Below are positions 19,320 through 28,412 of a stretch of 64,000 bases of DNA, in pieces. The stretch comes from Duncaniella muris (GTDB lineage: Bacteria > Bacteroidota > Bacteroidia > Bacteroidales > Muribaculaceae): assembly GCF_003024805.1 (NCBI RefSeq), contig NZ_PUEC01000018.1, positions 1 to 64,000 on the forward strand. Reading direction: 5' to 3'. Below the pieces are notes generated by a model, which ran no database searches, was not told where the DNA came from, and worked only from the letters and a program-made list of their open reading frames with translations. Numbering within the stretch: position 1 is the first letter of the stretch; each line of letters starts with the position of its first letter. Made by a program: the position numbers and the translations under genes.

Positions 19320-20165
19320 TCAATTTTCAGACAGCTTGTTGCGGTAGTCACGAGGCGACATGCCGGTAAGATGCTTGAAGTATTTCCCGAAAAACGACTG
19401 GTTGGAGAAGTTCAGCGCCAGACTTATTTCCTGGATGTTCATGCCAGTGCTTCGGAGCATGAGTTTTGCTTCGAGGATCACACGGTGATCAATCCATTCT
19501 CCTGCGGTCTTTCCGCTGATATCTTTAAGTACAGCAGAAAGATGCTTTGGAGTTACAAAAAGTTTGTCGGCGTAGAAATTGACCGCGCGTTCTGATTTGA
19601 AGTGGGTTTCAATCAGGTCAATGAAATTGGCCAGTAGTTCTTCGCGCCTGGAATGGTGACTGTGGTCTTCCGATCTTGAGGCATAGATGCTGAGGGTGTT
19701 GTAGAACAGGAGTTCGCAGCTGGCGCCGAGAGTCAGTTTGTTGAACGGGCGGCCTTCAAGCCTGATCTGCTTCTGGAGCATCTCATAGATCAGATACTGG
19801 CTTTCAAGTTCCTCTGCAGTCATCTCGATGATCGGGTTGGAGTTGTAGTGGAGAGTGTAGGGGGCTACGAAATGGAGCGATGGCAGAATTTCGTTCAGCT
19901 TGTCTTCATGAACCACAATGAAAAAGCCTTCGAAGTCGTGACTTTCTTTGCACTGGCTGATGATATGGCCGGGTTTGAGGACCATAAGAGAATTAGGCCC
20001 CATATACCTGGGGGCGACATCAACGGTCGCTGAAATCTCGCCCTGTCTGCACACGGCTAAAAGCATGTGGGCAAGACGTGAGGGAAATTTGACGTTGCTG
20101 ATTTCAGAAAGTGAGCGAAACACTCTTATTGTTTCATACGGACGGTCGTGTAGAGCTGAGATCAT
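19320..20165 (-). CDS. AraC-family transcriptional regulator
   Basis: 281 residues from ATG 20165. The frame runs on to a TTG at 20195, but the sequence TACCTTTG (20200-20193, minus strand) there is a -7 promoter box, so the ATG is preferred. The N-terminal about 150 residues form a cupin-like sensing domain. The C-terminus has the two HTH units of AraC regulators (YADKLFVTPKHLSAVLKDISGKTAGEWI and IQEISLALNFSNQSFFGKYFKHLTGMSPRDYR). It is a DNA-binding activator or repressor; target not evident from the neighbours. Confidence 0.88.
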   Translation of the reverse strand: MISALHDRPYETIRVFRSLSEISNVKFPSRLAHMLLAVCRQGEISATVDVAPRYMGPNSLMVLKPGHIISQCKESHDFEGFFIVVHEDKLNEILPSLHFVAPYTLHYNSNPIIEMTAEELESQYLIYEMLQKQIRLEGRPFNKLTLGASCELLFYNTLSIYASRSEDHSHHSRREELLANFIDLIETHFKSERAVNFYADKLFVTPKHLSAVLKDISGKTAGEWIDHRVILEAKLMLRSTGMNIQEISLALNFSNQSFFGKYFKHLTGMSPRDYRNKLSEN

Positions 20166-20287
20166 CGGAATCAATTGATGTTTGTTTCGCTGCAAAGGTA
20201 GGAATTATTTCAATAGAAAGTGGTCAGTTTCTCGCTTTTTTGAGTTTAAAGTTGTTTCGGGTGGTTAAATTTTGTCCAGTTTGGCGG

Positions 20288-21415
20288 TCAGCGTATTCCA
20301 CGTCGGTTAAGTTCGGCCTGATAGCGCCGGGCATTGGCCATGTGTGTTGCATAGTCAGAGGCAAAGTTGTGGTAGCCTGAAAAGTCTTCTTTCGCACACA
20401 TGTATATGTAGTCGTGTTTCGGAGCATTCAGCACCGCGTCAATTGTTGCAGCTGCCGGTATTCTGATAGGTCCGGGTGGGAGTCCGTTGACTTTATATGT
20501 ATTGTATGGCGATTCGATAGCAAGGTGCTTACCGGTGATTCTGCGCAGGGTGAAGTCACCTGTTGCAAACTTGACTGTTGGGTCGGCCTGCAGTTTTATC
20601 CCTTTTTTGAGACGGTTGAGATACAGACGCGCCACTTTCGGCTTTTCATCGGCTTTTGCTGTCTCTTCCTCAACAATGGATGCAATTGTCGCTACCTGAG
20701 AGGGTGTAAGTCCAAGGCTTGCGGCTTTGGACCGGCGCTCTTTGCTCCAAAATCGGTTGCGGTAGTCAAGCAGGCGTCTGACCACATTGGCCGGAGAGGC
20801 GCTCCAGTAAAACTCATAGCTGTCAGGAATAAATGCGGCCGGGAAGTTCGGCCGTGAAAAACCGCTGTCAGGCAGGACTTCTTCACATGCACGCTGGAAT
20901 TCATCAGGAGTGCATTGAAGCTGTGAGGCTATACGCTCAGACAGCTGTTTCATGGTTCTTGTGCCGTTGAACCGGACATCGACAGGTGTCTGGCGTCCGC
21001 GTGCTATGCGTTTGCTGATATTCAGTGCGCTTTGGCCTCCACTCACTTTATAGGCTCCCTGCGAAACATCAGAATTTCCTCCGAACAGTTTCCAGATTAT
21101 ATAGACGCGGGTACCCATTGATGATCCCAGCGAATGTTTCATCGAGTCTTTGACTGCATTTGTTGAGATGCCCTTCGGAATATAGATCCACTCGCTTTTG
21201 CCGTCTTTGGCGGAGTAGGGGATAAATACGAATCCTATGGCCGAGCATACCGCTACGAAGATAGCGATTGCTCCGATGAGCAGTCCGAGGCTGTGTCTCT
21301 GTCCCCATGACTGTTTCTTCTTTTTCTTCCGTTTAGTTTGTGTTGCCAGGGCTGTGAATTTTAAGGGGTTATTCTGTCTGAAACCGTGTTTAGCGAAGAT
21401 GGTGGAGCGAATCAA
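20288..21415 (-). CDS. mltG: Endolytic murein transglycosylase MltG
   Basis: Up to 375 residues. A basic N-terminus (KRKKKKK) and one membrane helix (about 48-70) precede a LysM-like/YceG domain with the active-site segment ATIASIVEEETA (catalytic Glu) and NTYKVNGLPPGPI. MltG cuts nascent glycan strands at the inner membrane and sets their length. No ATG lies upstream of the membrane helix: the frame begins with TTG at 21415, overlapping the end of merR by 26 nt, so the exact start is uncertain. It is translated with the merR gene. Confidence 0.9.
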   Translation of the reverse strand: MIRSTIFAKHGFRQNNPLKFTALATQTKRKKKKKQSWGQRHSLGLLIGAIAIFVAVCSAIGFVFIPYSAKDGKSEWIYIPKGISTNAVKDSMKHSLGSSMGTRVYIIWKLFGGNSDVSQGAYKVSGGQSALNISKRIARGRQTPVDVRFNGTRTMKQLSERIASQLQCTPDEFQRACEEVLPDSGFSRPNFPAAFIPDSYEFYWSASPANVVRRLLDYRNRFWSKERRSKAASLGLTPSQVATIASIVEEETAKADEKPKVARLYLNRLKKGIKLQADPTVKFATGDFTLRRITGKHLAIESPYNTYKVNGLPPGPIRIPAAATIDAVLNAPKHDYIYMCAKEDFSGYHNFASDYATHMANARRYQAELNRRGIR

Positions 21416-21731
21416 GCATTTCCTGCAGACGGTCGCGGACCTGCCTTAGCCGCTGCACGGTCTCGAATTTTTTTGTAATGCCGTCGCGATTGCGTTTGAG
21501 TTCTTCTTGAGCCGCTTCAAGTTTCATGCCTTTGTCCTTGACGAGGTAGCTGATCATGCGTATCGCTTCGATGTCACGAGGAGTATAAAATCGTGTGCCA
21601 CGGTCGTTTCTGCGTGGATTGATTGTCGGGAAGATGTTCTCCCAGAAACGCAGTGTTGACATTGGCAGTCCTACCATTTCGGCTACTTCGCTGATTTTAT
21701 AATATTTTTTGCTCGTGCTGTCCATTGGCAA
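21390..21731 (-). CDS. MerR-family regulator
   Basis: 113 residues: winged HTH of the MerR type (YYKISEVAEMVGLPMSTLRFWENIF, then RGTRFYTPRDIEAIRMISYLVKDKGMKLEAAQEEL) and a C-terminal coiled coil. There is no effector domain. In Bacteroidetes this short MerR commonly precedes mltG, as here with an overlapping frame. DNA target and signal unknown. Confidence 0.85.
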   Translation of the reverse strand: MPMDSTSKKYYKISEVAEMVGLPMSTLRFWENIFPTINPRRNDRGTRFYTPRDIEAIRMISYLVKDKGMKLEAAQEELKRNRDGITKKFETVQRLRQVRDRLQEMLDSLHHLR

Positions 21732-21889
21732 TCGGAGGCTGTTAGCTCAAATTGCAGGCAAAATTAGCCATAAAATCCGAATCTGACAATACTTTCTACG
21801 AATAGAGCAGAGCCTTGTGCGGAGGGGTGTCTAAAAATGTTGCCAGATACTCTCCGGGGACAAGGCTCTGCCGGTATGGCCTGCTGTTT

Positions 21890-23971
21890 CTACAGGCGTT
21901 TAAGTTCTGCTTCGGAAGCCGGAACTCCTTTATATGCGCTCTTGCGGGGCTGAAATCTGTAGATCAGGCTAAGAGCGATGCCTCTGCGGTCATAGCTCTG
22001 CTTTTTGTCGACAAAGACACCACAGGTGTTCATTGTCCAATCGTTGTTCGCGGTGTTGAATATGTCAGTTGCCGAGAGTCTGACGGTCAGAGATCTGTTC
22101 AGAAATGTTTTTACGACGGAAGCGTCAATTGACATCCATGTCGCACCGAATCGGTTTGTGTGCATGTCTCCCTCTGTCTGTCCGTTCATATTGGCTGTTA
22201 TCGACCATCCGTGAGGCAGTGAGAACGTATTGTCAAAGTAGTATGAAAATATAGGCTTATTGTGGCTTGTATTGTCGAGAGTCAGCCATTGTCGATACAA
22301 TCCGGCTGTGACATTCGGTGTCCAGCAACCGACGGGCTTGCTCCATACAAGGTATAAGCTGAGTGCGGTAACGTCAATGTTGACCGGGTGCATGAGCAGT
22401 TGCAGGCTGTTTGCTGGATATAGTTCCTTGATGTAAGCGTATGTGTCAAGGCTACGTGTCAGATCGCCCTGTAGTATAAAATCTTTCCACATCCCGAAAA
22501 GCCTGATGTCATGCATTCTTTCATCACGCAGACTTGGATTGCCACCCTCTATTTCGTGTTGCCCGACATAGTTTAACGATCCTGTAAGGCGGGAATATGG
22601 AGGTTTCACCGTGGACATTTTATAGCTCAGGCTGATCTGAGCGTCATTATTGAATGTGTAGCCGAGCGAAATGTCTGGTGTAAGCATATGGTCGCGGCGG
22701 CTTACGTCTTTATCGCGCTTTCCATCGGTCTTGAAGTCATAGTCAACATACTCGTATCTTGCTCCGGCAGAAAGAGAAAACTTCCCGAACATGCGTGACC
22801 ATGACGCGAAAAGCGCGGCTGAAGTCTGCTTTGTGTCGGTCAGAGAGGATGGAATGTATTCTCCTATCAGGTTGTTGAGCATGTGGTAGTCAAGTCTGGT
22901 ATGTGTGTAGCTGTCCTGTGTGCCTATGGTGAAATTCCCGTTCCAGATAGGGTAATCCAGGTAGAGTTTGGCAGCCCAGAGAGAGGATTTGCGCTTATCC
23001 GTAGAGTTGACATCCGGATCTGCTGATTCAGGATATGTCGTTGCCACGCTGCTGTTGCCTTCCGAGATACGGAAGTCTCCGTCAAAATGGATTCTGTATT
23101 TGTTTGCAAATGTGTTCTCATAGTACACTGATGCGAGGTGGCTGTGGGCACGGATGTGCTTGTCGATATCACGCCTAAGTGCAGGATTGTTGTCAATCCA
23201 TTCGGTTCCGGAATTTTTAAAGTCGCCGTGTTCAGGATTGTAGCGATAATATGCTCCTGCTGATTGGGTGCCTTTGGCATAGTTGAAACCAGCTTTGACA
23301 ACTCCTGTTGCTGTAGGGTAGGAATTGTTCTGGCTGCTACCTACCACTGTTTTTGTCCCCTCATATGTGAGCGCGTTTGTGGTGGAGCCTTTAGCAAGTG
23401 AATTATTGTAATTTACTGAACTGTTGACAAACAGATCCCAATTAGCGGCCCGGTAGCTGAGATCAAGATCATCCATGACCGACCATTTGCGTCGTCGCTG
23501 AACCCGAAGCTGGTTGGTGGCCGAGAGGCCATCAATGAAATTGCGCCTGGTCGTGATTTTCAGCACTGCGTCTGTCGTACTTGCGTAGGCTGCGCCCGGA
23601 GCCATCAATAGTTCTACTTTTTTCAGATTTGAGGACAGTATCTGTCGCAGTTCCTGCTCATCGCGCATCTCTCGCCCGTTGATATAGATTTCAAGGTTGT
23701 TTTTGCCTATGACACAGACGGCATCGTCCTGTACCTTTATCATAGGAAGTTGGGCGAGGACATCGAGAGCATTGCCGAGTGTGGCAAGCTTCGAGCCTGG
23801 AATGGTAGATACAAGAGTTGAGCCAACGAGTTTTGTGGCAGGTTGTTTTGCCGTGACAATGATCTCCTGCAGCTCATGTGTGAGGCTGTCAGGCACTGCT
23901 TGATGTTGAGCTTTCGCCGTAATGAAGGCAAAAAGAATGGTGAGACCTGTGATGAATGTTTTTGTGTTCAT
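21890..23971 (-). CDS. Outer-membrane beta-barrel protein (TonB-receptor-like)
   Basis: 693 residues with a signal peptide (MNTKTFITGLTILFAFITAKAQ). Residues about 30-150 form a plug-like region (LQEIIVTAKQPATKL.., LAQLPMIKVQDDAVCVIGKNNLEIYINGREM, SSNLKKVELLMAPGAAY), then a long aromatic-rich barrel typical of outer membrane protein beta-barrel family 3. No carboxypeptidase-like domain precedes the plug, and there is no SusD partner, so it is not a Sus-type glycan system. A -33/-7 promoter lies 20-52 nt upstream. Substrate unknown. Confidence 0.82.
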   Translation of the reverse strand: MNTKTFITGLTILFAFITAKAQHQAVPDSLTHELQEIIVTAKQPATKLVGSTLVSTIPGSKLATLGNALDVLAQLPMIKVQDDAVCVIGKNNLEIYINGREMRDEQELRQILSSNLKKVELLMAPGAAYASTTDAVLKITTRRNFIDGLSATNQLRVQRRRKWSVMDDLDLSYRAANWDLFVNSSVNYNNSLAKGSTTNALTYEGTKTVVGSSQNNSYPTATGVVKAGFNYAKGTQSAGAYYRYNPEHGDFKNSGTEWIDNNPALRRDIDKHIRAHSHLASVYYENTFANKYRIHFDGDFRISEGNSSVATTYPESADPDVNSTDKRKSSLWAAKLYLDYPIWNGNFTIGTQDSYTHTRLDYHMLNNLIGEYIPSSLTDTKQTSAALFASWSRMFGKFSLSAGARYEYVDYDFKTDGKRDKDVSRRDHMLTPDISLGYTFNNDAQISLSYKMSTVKPPYSRLTGSLNYVGQHEIEGGNPSLRDERMHDIRLFGMWKDFILQGDLTRSLDTYAYIKELYPANSLQLLMHPVNIDVTALSLYLVWSKPVGCWTPNVTAGLYRQWLTLDNTSHNKPIFSYYFDNTFSLPHGWSITANMNGQTEGDMHTNRFGATWMSIDASVVKTFLNRSLTVRLSATDIFNTANNDWTMNTCGVFVDKKQSYDRRGIALSLIYRFQPRKSAYKGVPASEAELKRL

Positions 23972-23990
23972 GCGAGTAAGATTTATGCTG

Positions 23991-24023
23991 CAAAATTACT
24001 CACATAACCTCTGTCAATCCAAA
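23991..24023 (-). promoter_or_regulatory. Promoter for the outer-membrane barrel gene
   Basis: On the minus strand, TTTG (24023-24020) and TAATTTTG (23998-23991) are 21 nt apart, and lie 20 nt before the ATG. Confidence 0.75.
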
Positions 24024-24115
24024 ATAATAATCTGACCGGGCTGATTGTAATCGATTGATAATAAGGGGTGTGTTTTATCGGCTTTCGGAAAAGTCTGACC
24101 GCTGTTGAAAATGAC

Positions 24116-25099
24116 TTAAAAAACAGGCATAATGTCTGGGCAGCCAGACGCTGCGTTCTCTTTGAGGCGCGCTTTCAGTCGTGATTTACGTTTGTATATC
24201 ACATCGACGGATTCGCCAAGGAGCAGACTTGCTGTGCGAGTCGAAAGTCCGCTTGCGAGATAAACCAAAAGTTGATAGTCTTCCGGCTTAATGGCTGGGT
24301 AATACTCACGGACTTTGATGAGAAGATTGTCGCGGCAGTCGTTTACGGCCTGCTCCATGTCAGGGAAAGAATCGGTGCGAACAGACTCGATTTCAGCTTT
24401 TACTTTGTCGATTATCGCCTTTCGTTCAGTTTTTGTGCCTTGCGACTCATAATATGTCTGGCAGAGGGAGTCAATTAATGTAAAACGGCTTTCAAGCAGG
24501 CCGTGGAGCTTTGATTCGAGGCGCCCGATGTCATCACGGTTGGCATCAATCTGAATTTTAAGCCCGGAGGCCTCAGACATCAGTGCATCGTTGCGGGCTG
24601 ACTGTAATCTGATGCGTTGTCGCATCCAGACGATTGTCATGGTGGCAAAAAGGAGAATGACAAGGCCGATTATCAACTGCATCTCACGTTTGGCCCTTTC
24701 TTTATACAGAAGGAACTCCTTTTCTTTCTGTAGGTAGAGCGCTGTGGCAAGAGCATCGGATCCACCGGTTGACTGTATCAAGGCTTTAAGCCGTGAAGCT
24801 TTTTTGTGTTCATCAGTCTGGTTGTGCCTGTTGTAGTAGTCTACGGCTATATTTATTATAGTATCTGTGGGTGCTGAGAGTCGGTTGATAACCATCGCCT
24901 CGCTGTAAAGAAGCGCCCAACGAGCCATCGTGGCTGAGTCGCGGAATTCGGACACATCAATGCTGTTGAGCCGAGACATAGCTGCGGATGGATCACTCTG
25001 CATGAGGCGTTCGGCCTCATCAAGCACTACCGGATGCGAACTTGAATAACTGCATCCGGTGACAATGACCATAATGACTATGTAAAGCAGACTACGCAT
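24116..25099 (-). CDS. Membrane-tethered lipoprotein with C-terminal HTH
   Basis: 327 residues. The N-terminus MRSLLYIVIMVIVTGCS is a lipobox signal. A helical, TPR-like periplasmic part (about 20-135) is followed by one membrane helix (about 143-162), a coiled coil (about 165-215), and a C-terminal HTH of the LuxR/FixJ-like type (PEDYQLLVYLASGLSTRTASLLLG..VDVIYKRKSRLKARL). This layout, a periplasmic sensor joined to a cytosolic DNA-binding or protein-binding tail, recurs in Bacteroidales. It is divergent from the TonB-domain gene and next to the barrel gene, so it may regulate one of them; that is inference. Confidence 0.78.
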   Translation of the reverse strand: MRSLLYIVIMVIVTGCSYSSSHPVVLDEAERLMQSDPSAAMSRLNSIDVSEFRDSATMARWALLYSEAMVINRLSAPTDTIINIAVDYYNRHNQTDEHKKASRLKALIQSTGGSDALATALYLQKEKEFLLYKERAKREMQLIIGLVILLFATMTIVWMRQRIRLQSARNDALMSEASGLKIQIDANRDDIGRLESKLHGLLESRFTLIDSLCQTYYESQGTKTERKAIIDKVKAEIESVRTDSFPDMEQAVNDCRDNLLIKVREYYPAIKPEDYQLLVYLASGLSTRTASLLLGESVDVIYKRKSRLKARLKENAASGCPDIMPVF

Positions 25100-25103
25100 G
25101 ATG

Positions 25104-25136
25104 CAAAATTAAGCAAAAAATTCTGTACCATACAAT
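25104..25136 (-). promoter_or_regulatory. Promoter for the HTH lipoprotein gene
   Basis: Minus strand ATTG (25136-25133) and TAATTTTG (25111-25104), spacing 21 nt. The -7 box ends 5 nt before the ATG at 25099, so the transcript is near leaderless. Confidence 0.5.
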
Positions 25137-25394
25137 ATCGGCTTGTCTTTATTGTCAATCGGCCGCTATTTTCAGAATGACGAATGGTGATTTTTCAGAT
25201 TATGATGCTGTTATACATTGTTATATGGGTTAAGTTAAATTGTTTTAAAAGCGAGTGCGGAGAGTGGTGAATTATCTGAAATTCTGTGATTTTAAGCCGG
25301 ATTTAATTATGCCTGATAGCATCTTTTCTCTGCCTTTGATCTGCAATTAGCCGATAAACTCAGAAGAATTTTTTAACTCTCCAAATAAAAAATT

Positions 25395-26033
25395 ATGAAA
25401 AAACTATTGCTTGTCTCTGTTGTGTTGATCCAGTCATGTATAGCGCTATTCGCCCAACAATTATATAATGACAGTACTTATAGTTATAGGGAGATACGAT
25501 TCCCTCTGACAGAGAGTGACACGAATACTGTTTTCTACTATTTCAATGATGAATGGATTCCGGGGCTCATGCTGGAAATGGTCGAGCCACAATCAATAGA
25601 GAAGATTGAAATTAAAAATGACAATTTTGGGAATCAGGCAGTTTTCTTTACGTTGCCTTCAAAAACTCTGTCTCAACTGAAAACGAAAGCCGATGAAATC
25701 AGAAAGCATCTGTTTGAAAATTATGATCCTATATGTGAATTTCCGGGAGGTAACGGTCTGTTGAAGGAATGGTTGAGCGCCAACAACAGAATTCCGGAAG
25801 GATATAAGGGACATGAAAGGGTAGTGGTTTTGTTTAAGGTTCAGCCTGACGGTGAAATCACAGATGCTAAAATGTTGAAACAGAGCAAAAACGAGGCTGT
25901 CAATGAAGGGGCTTTGAGGCTGGTTGGTGAAATGCCTAAGTTTCGGGTCAAATACTATACTCCAAAGAAGATGCCGGTCGGAATGGCTCTCCCGATTGTG
26001 TTCAAAGATCCGAATGCAATTTATATCAGATAA
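25395..26033 (+). CDS. Secreted protein with TonB C-terminal domain
   Basis: 212 residues with a signal peptide (MKKLLLVSVVLIQSCIALFAQQ). The C-terminal about 85 residues match the TonB C-terminal fold (RVVVLFKVQPDGEITDAKMLKQSKNEAVNEGALRLVGEMPKF). The N-terminal half is not recognised. It lacks the cytoplasmic/transmembrane energy-transducer helix and proline-rich spacer of TonB, so it is probably a free periplasmic or surface relative rather than the motor. Preceded by a 295-nt AT-rich gap in which I see no gene. Confidence 0.75.
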   Translation: MKKLLLVSVVLIQSCIALFAQQLYNDSTYSYREIRFPLTESDTNTVFYYFNDEWIPGLMLEMVEPQSIEKIEIKNDNFGNQAVFFTLPSKTLSQLKTKADEIRKHLFENYDPICEFPGGNGLLKEWLSANNRIPEGYKGHERVVVLFKVQPDGEITDAKMLKQSKNEAVNEGALRLVGEMPKFRVKYYTPKKMPVGMALPIVFKDPNAIYIR

Positions 26034-26045
26034 AAAGGAGTCGGT

Positions 26046-26336
26046 TTACCAGTCATCATCGTCAAGATCATGGTATAGATCAAGAGTATCTTCTACATCA
26101 TCGTATATGTCATGATCGTATTCGATTTCGTCAAGGCGGTCTTGCAGTCTGTCTATTTCATCTTGAATACGGTCATAGCGCTCTGACATGATGTCGCAAT
26201 CGTCAAGCTGGCATTCAAGTCTGTCTATACGGTCTTGCAGAGCGTCAGTGTCATTATCGCTTATATCGTCGGCGTAGCGGGAATGTTTGATGTATGGCTG
26301 AATTGGCTTCGACGGCAGTTTTGGAGTTATAAACAA
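26046..26336 (-). CDS. Small acidic coiled-coil protein, start uncertain
   Basis: 96 residues with a very acidic, heptad-rich C-terminus (repeated DRIDRLECQLDD, DRIQDEIDRLQDRLDEIEYD) ending in DDDDW. The frame begins with TTG at 26336 and no ATG exists before residue about 54. Upstream, the frame continues open through a hydrophobic stretch to a stop near 26385, so the real start may be missing, giving a decayed gene or one with a non-ATG start. Function unknown. Confidence 0.45.
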   Translation of the reverse strand: MFITPKLPSKPIQPYIKHSRYADDISDNDTDALQDRIDRLECQLDDCDIMSERYDRIQDEIDRLQDRLDEIEYDHDIYDDVEDTLDLYHDLDDDDW

Positions 26337-26389
26337 AAAAATACCGACAAGACTTTCGACGGCAAAGTGATATGAATTTTAAGCAGTTT

Positions 26390-26902
26390 CTAAGATGATG
26401 CGTTGTCATTAGAAGTTAGCAGTTTGTCTATAACGTATTTATCAGCTTGTGCTCTGGAGGTGAATTTGATCACGTTTCCGCTGAAATTGTCTAAGAGTAG
26501 ATTTATGACCGGCAATTGATCGGATGAAAAATTCAGGATCCATTGCCGGAATTCTTCGTCAAGGACGAACTCGGTCCAGGGTATATCTTCTCTCGGTCTG
26601 CCAAGCCTGCTGATGGCTCCGTCAATGCAGGCTTCTGATGGAAGATCGAAAAGAAACACAGTGTCGGCTTTCTGAAGCCTCATCGGGAGTGTGCGGAGGT
26701 AGTTGCCGTCAATGATCCAGTCTTCATAATTGAGTATTTCAGAGAGCCTTGTGTCAAATTCATCGTGAGTCACTGTCGTTCTGTCTGGCTTGTGCCAGAT
26801 CATGTCGAGATAGTACAATGGCAGACCGGTCTTAGCGGCAAGTTTACGTGCAAAAGTGCTTTTCCCGGCTCCGGGGCAGCCGATGATCAGGATGTGTTTC
26901 AT
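26390..26902 (-). CDS. P-loop nucleoside kinase / DNA topology modulation-like protein
   Basis: 170 residues from the ATG at 26902 (ORF open to 26926). Walker A GCPGAGKSTFARKL at residues about 7-20, then LPLYYLDMIWHKPDRT, IIDGNYLRTLPMRL and a DTVFLFDLP strand. This is the adenylate-kinase-like family often annotated FlaR or topology modulation protein, whose substrate is not established. No partner gene. Confidence 0.8.
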   Translation of the reverse strand: MKHILIIGCPGAGKSTFARKLAAKTGLPLYYLDMIWHKPDRTTVTHDEFDTRLSEILNYEDWIIDGNYLRTLPMRLQKADTVFLFDLPSEACIDGAISRLGRPREDIPWTEFVLDEEFRQWILNFSSDQLPVINLLLDNFSGNVIKFTSRAQADKYVIDKLLTSNDNASS

Positions 26903-26936
26903 GATTCTGTGGTTCATATTTTGCACATAGAGTTAC

Positions 26937-27168
26937 CTTTAATAACAAGTATAAAGCCGGTATGGAGTCAAAAAGATATAGCGCATCTTTTGTCAAATAT
27001 AATGATGGTGATATCCCCTCGAAAAATCAATTGCAAAGATATGATTGTTTATGAATCGAGTCAATAGATTGTGCGGAAAATGGCGGCTCCCGATATGTCG
27101 ATAGAGTTGGCAGACCGAGCTCTGACCCATGATGAACTGTGGGCAAGGCAGAATGTGGCAATAAAGAG
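26937..27168. other. Gene-free stretch
   Basis: About 230 nt between the kinase gene and the hairpin. A 36-codon plus-strand frame (from ATG about 27084, beginning MAAPDMSIELADRAL) ends inside the hairpin; it has no promoter and no known relative, and could be a relic of a lost gene. I see nothing else. Confidence 0.4.
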
Positions 27169-27204
27169 AAACAGCCTTGATTTTATTTGAGATCAAGACT
27201 GTTT
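27169..27204. terminator. Hairpin downstream of rubredoxin
   Basis: AAACAG-C-CTTGAT and ATCAAG-A-CTGTTT pair with one internal mismatch. It lies 70 nt beyond the rubredoxin stop (minus strand) and is followed there by a T-rich run. Confidence 0.55.
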
Positions 27205-27273
27205 CCTATTTGTCAAAAAGCACCGACGGATTAATAATGTTAATTCCGTTTAATAAAGAGGAGTTGGAGACAC

Positions 27274-27435
27274 CTAAGATTCAGGTTCAAACATATCCTT
27301 CCCAACTCCGCATTCAGGGCAGAGCCAGTCTTCGGGGAGGTCAGCAAATGATGTACCGGGCGCAATGCCATTTTCAGGGTCTCCGACAGCAGGATCATAG
27401 ATCCAGCCGCAGACAGTGCAAACGTATTTGTCCAT
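27274..27435 (-). CDS. Rubredoxin
   Basis: 53 residues starting [20 protein letters not shown]. It has the two iron-binding knuckles CTVCG (Cys6, Cys9) and CPECG (about Cys39, Cys42), the aromatic core Trp/Tyr/Phe residues, and exact rubredoxin length. It is a one-electron carrier with a single Fe(Cys)4 centre, commonly used in anaerobes for oxygen and peroxide detoxification. A short hypothetical gene ends 15 nt upstream and may share its transcript. Confidence 0.93.
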   Translation of the reverse strand: MDKYVCTVCGWIYDPAVGDPENGIAPGTSFADLPEDWLCPECGVGKDMFEPES

Positions 27436-27450
27436 AAATCAAATGTATGT

Positions 27451-27705
27451 TTAAAATAGTTGAATTAATTTGTCAATGGCTATAACACCGGAGATGTCTG
27501 ATTTGTTTATTGATGCTGATGGAAAAAATCCTTGATCTTTTAGTCCTCTGAATAGATCGAATTTCCATGCCTTGTTGATAGACCGGTATACCGGTAGCTT
27601 GTTTTTTGCAAATGGGGGAGGGAGAAGTTGTTGATCTATAACGAAACAAACTTCTTGGTAAGGTGCATACCTGTCGGTAAGTTGTTGGTTTATTTTGGGT
27701 TCCAT
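27451..27705 (-). CDS. Short hypothetical protein
   Basis: 84 residues from an ATG, basic with scattered aromatics, no recognised domain, signal or membrane segment. It lies directly upstream of rubredoxin on the same strand, the only support for it being real. A competing frame (27473-27808) overlaps it and looks less like a protein. Confidence 0.3.
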   Translation of the reverse strand: MEPKINQQLTDRYAPYQEVCFVIDQQLLPPPFAKNKLPVYRSINKAWKFDLFRGLKDQGFFPSASINKSDISGVIAIDKLIQLF

Positions 27706-27757
27706 GTAATTTCGCAGTGTGAAAATAATAGGAACAAGATTGAAAATTAGTTAGACA

Positions 27758-28412
27758 ATGAAAAAAAGTAATAGTAATCAATGGCAGCCCCAGGCGTAAT
27801 GGAAACACTCTTCGTATGGCTGATTCAGTGGTTGCCGGTATTCAAACTGTGCTTTCGGAAGTAGAGGTGAAGTGGTATGATCTTTATGAATTCAGGTATA
27901 GTGGATGTCGCAGTTGTTTTGCCTGTAAAGCGAAGGATGGTGGTAGCTATGGACGATGTGTGATTGACGATGATTTGTCAGCAGTGCTTGACCAGATCGC
28001 CGATGCAGATTGCCTGATAGTTGCATCGCCAGTATATCTTATGGATGTAAGCGGTCAGACGCGGAGCTTTGCCGAGCGGTTGTGTTTCTCGTTGGGCTCA
28101 TATGAAAAGGGCTACCGGTTGCTTGCGAAGAAAAATATGCCTGTCGTAACGGTCTACACCATGAATGCACTACCAGAAATGGCCTCCTACAGGGCATTTG
28201 ATAATATAGAATACTTCCTTGGACATATATTTTCACTACCACGGCGCCTGTGTGCACTCAATATTTATCAATTTCAGGATTATACCAAATATGTAGTCGA
28301 GACATTCTCCGAGCTGGAAAAGGCATACTGGCGTGACGTGCATTTTAAGGATGATTTGCAAGCAGCTTTTGATGCGGGCAAAGATATCGCCGGACAATTG
28401 CATGAAGGGTAG
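27758..28412 (+). pseudogene. Flavodoxin-like NAD(P)H-dependent FMN reductase, frameshifted at a start-proximal A7 run
   Basis: The body (27816-28412, 198 codons) is a flavodoxin-fold FMN reductase: CRSCFACK, ADCLIVASPVYLMDVSGQ, and a C-terminal helix region. It starts too late. In the same frame upstream, codons from 27768 read VIVINGSPRRNGNTLRMADS, the N-terminal strand and FMN phosphate loop every member needs. An ATG at 27758 is joined to it by seven A's (27761-27767), where six would put ATG AAA AAA in frame; with seven, the ATG frame stops after 13 codons. So the intact protein needs a -1 change at the run. Possibilities are phase variation, transcript or ribosome slippage, a fixed mutation, or a sequencing error. 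Confidence 0.7.

Noticed and set aside
21890-23971. Barrel protein as a SusC of a polysaccharide utilisation locus
   Set aside because: No SusD, no glycoside hydrolases nearby, and no N-terminal carboxypeptidase-like domain; it is shorter than SusC.
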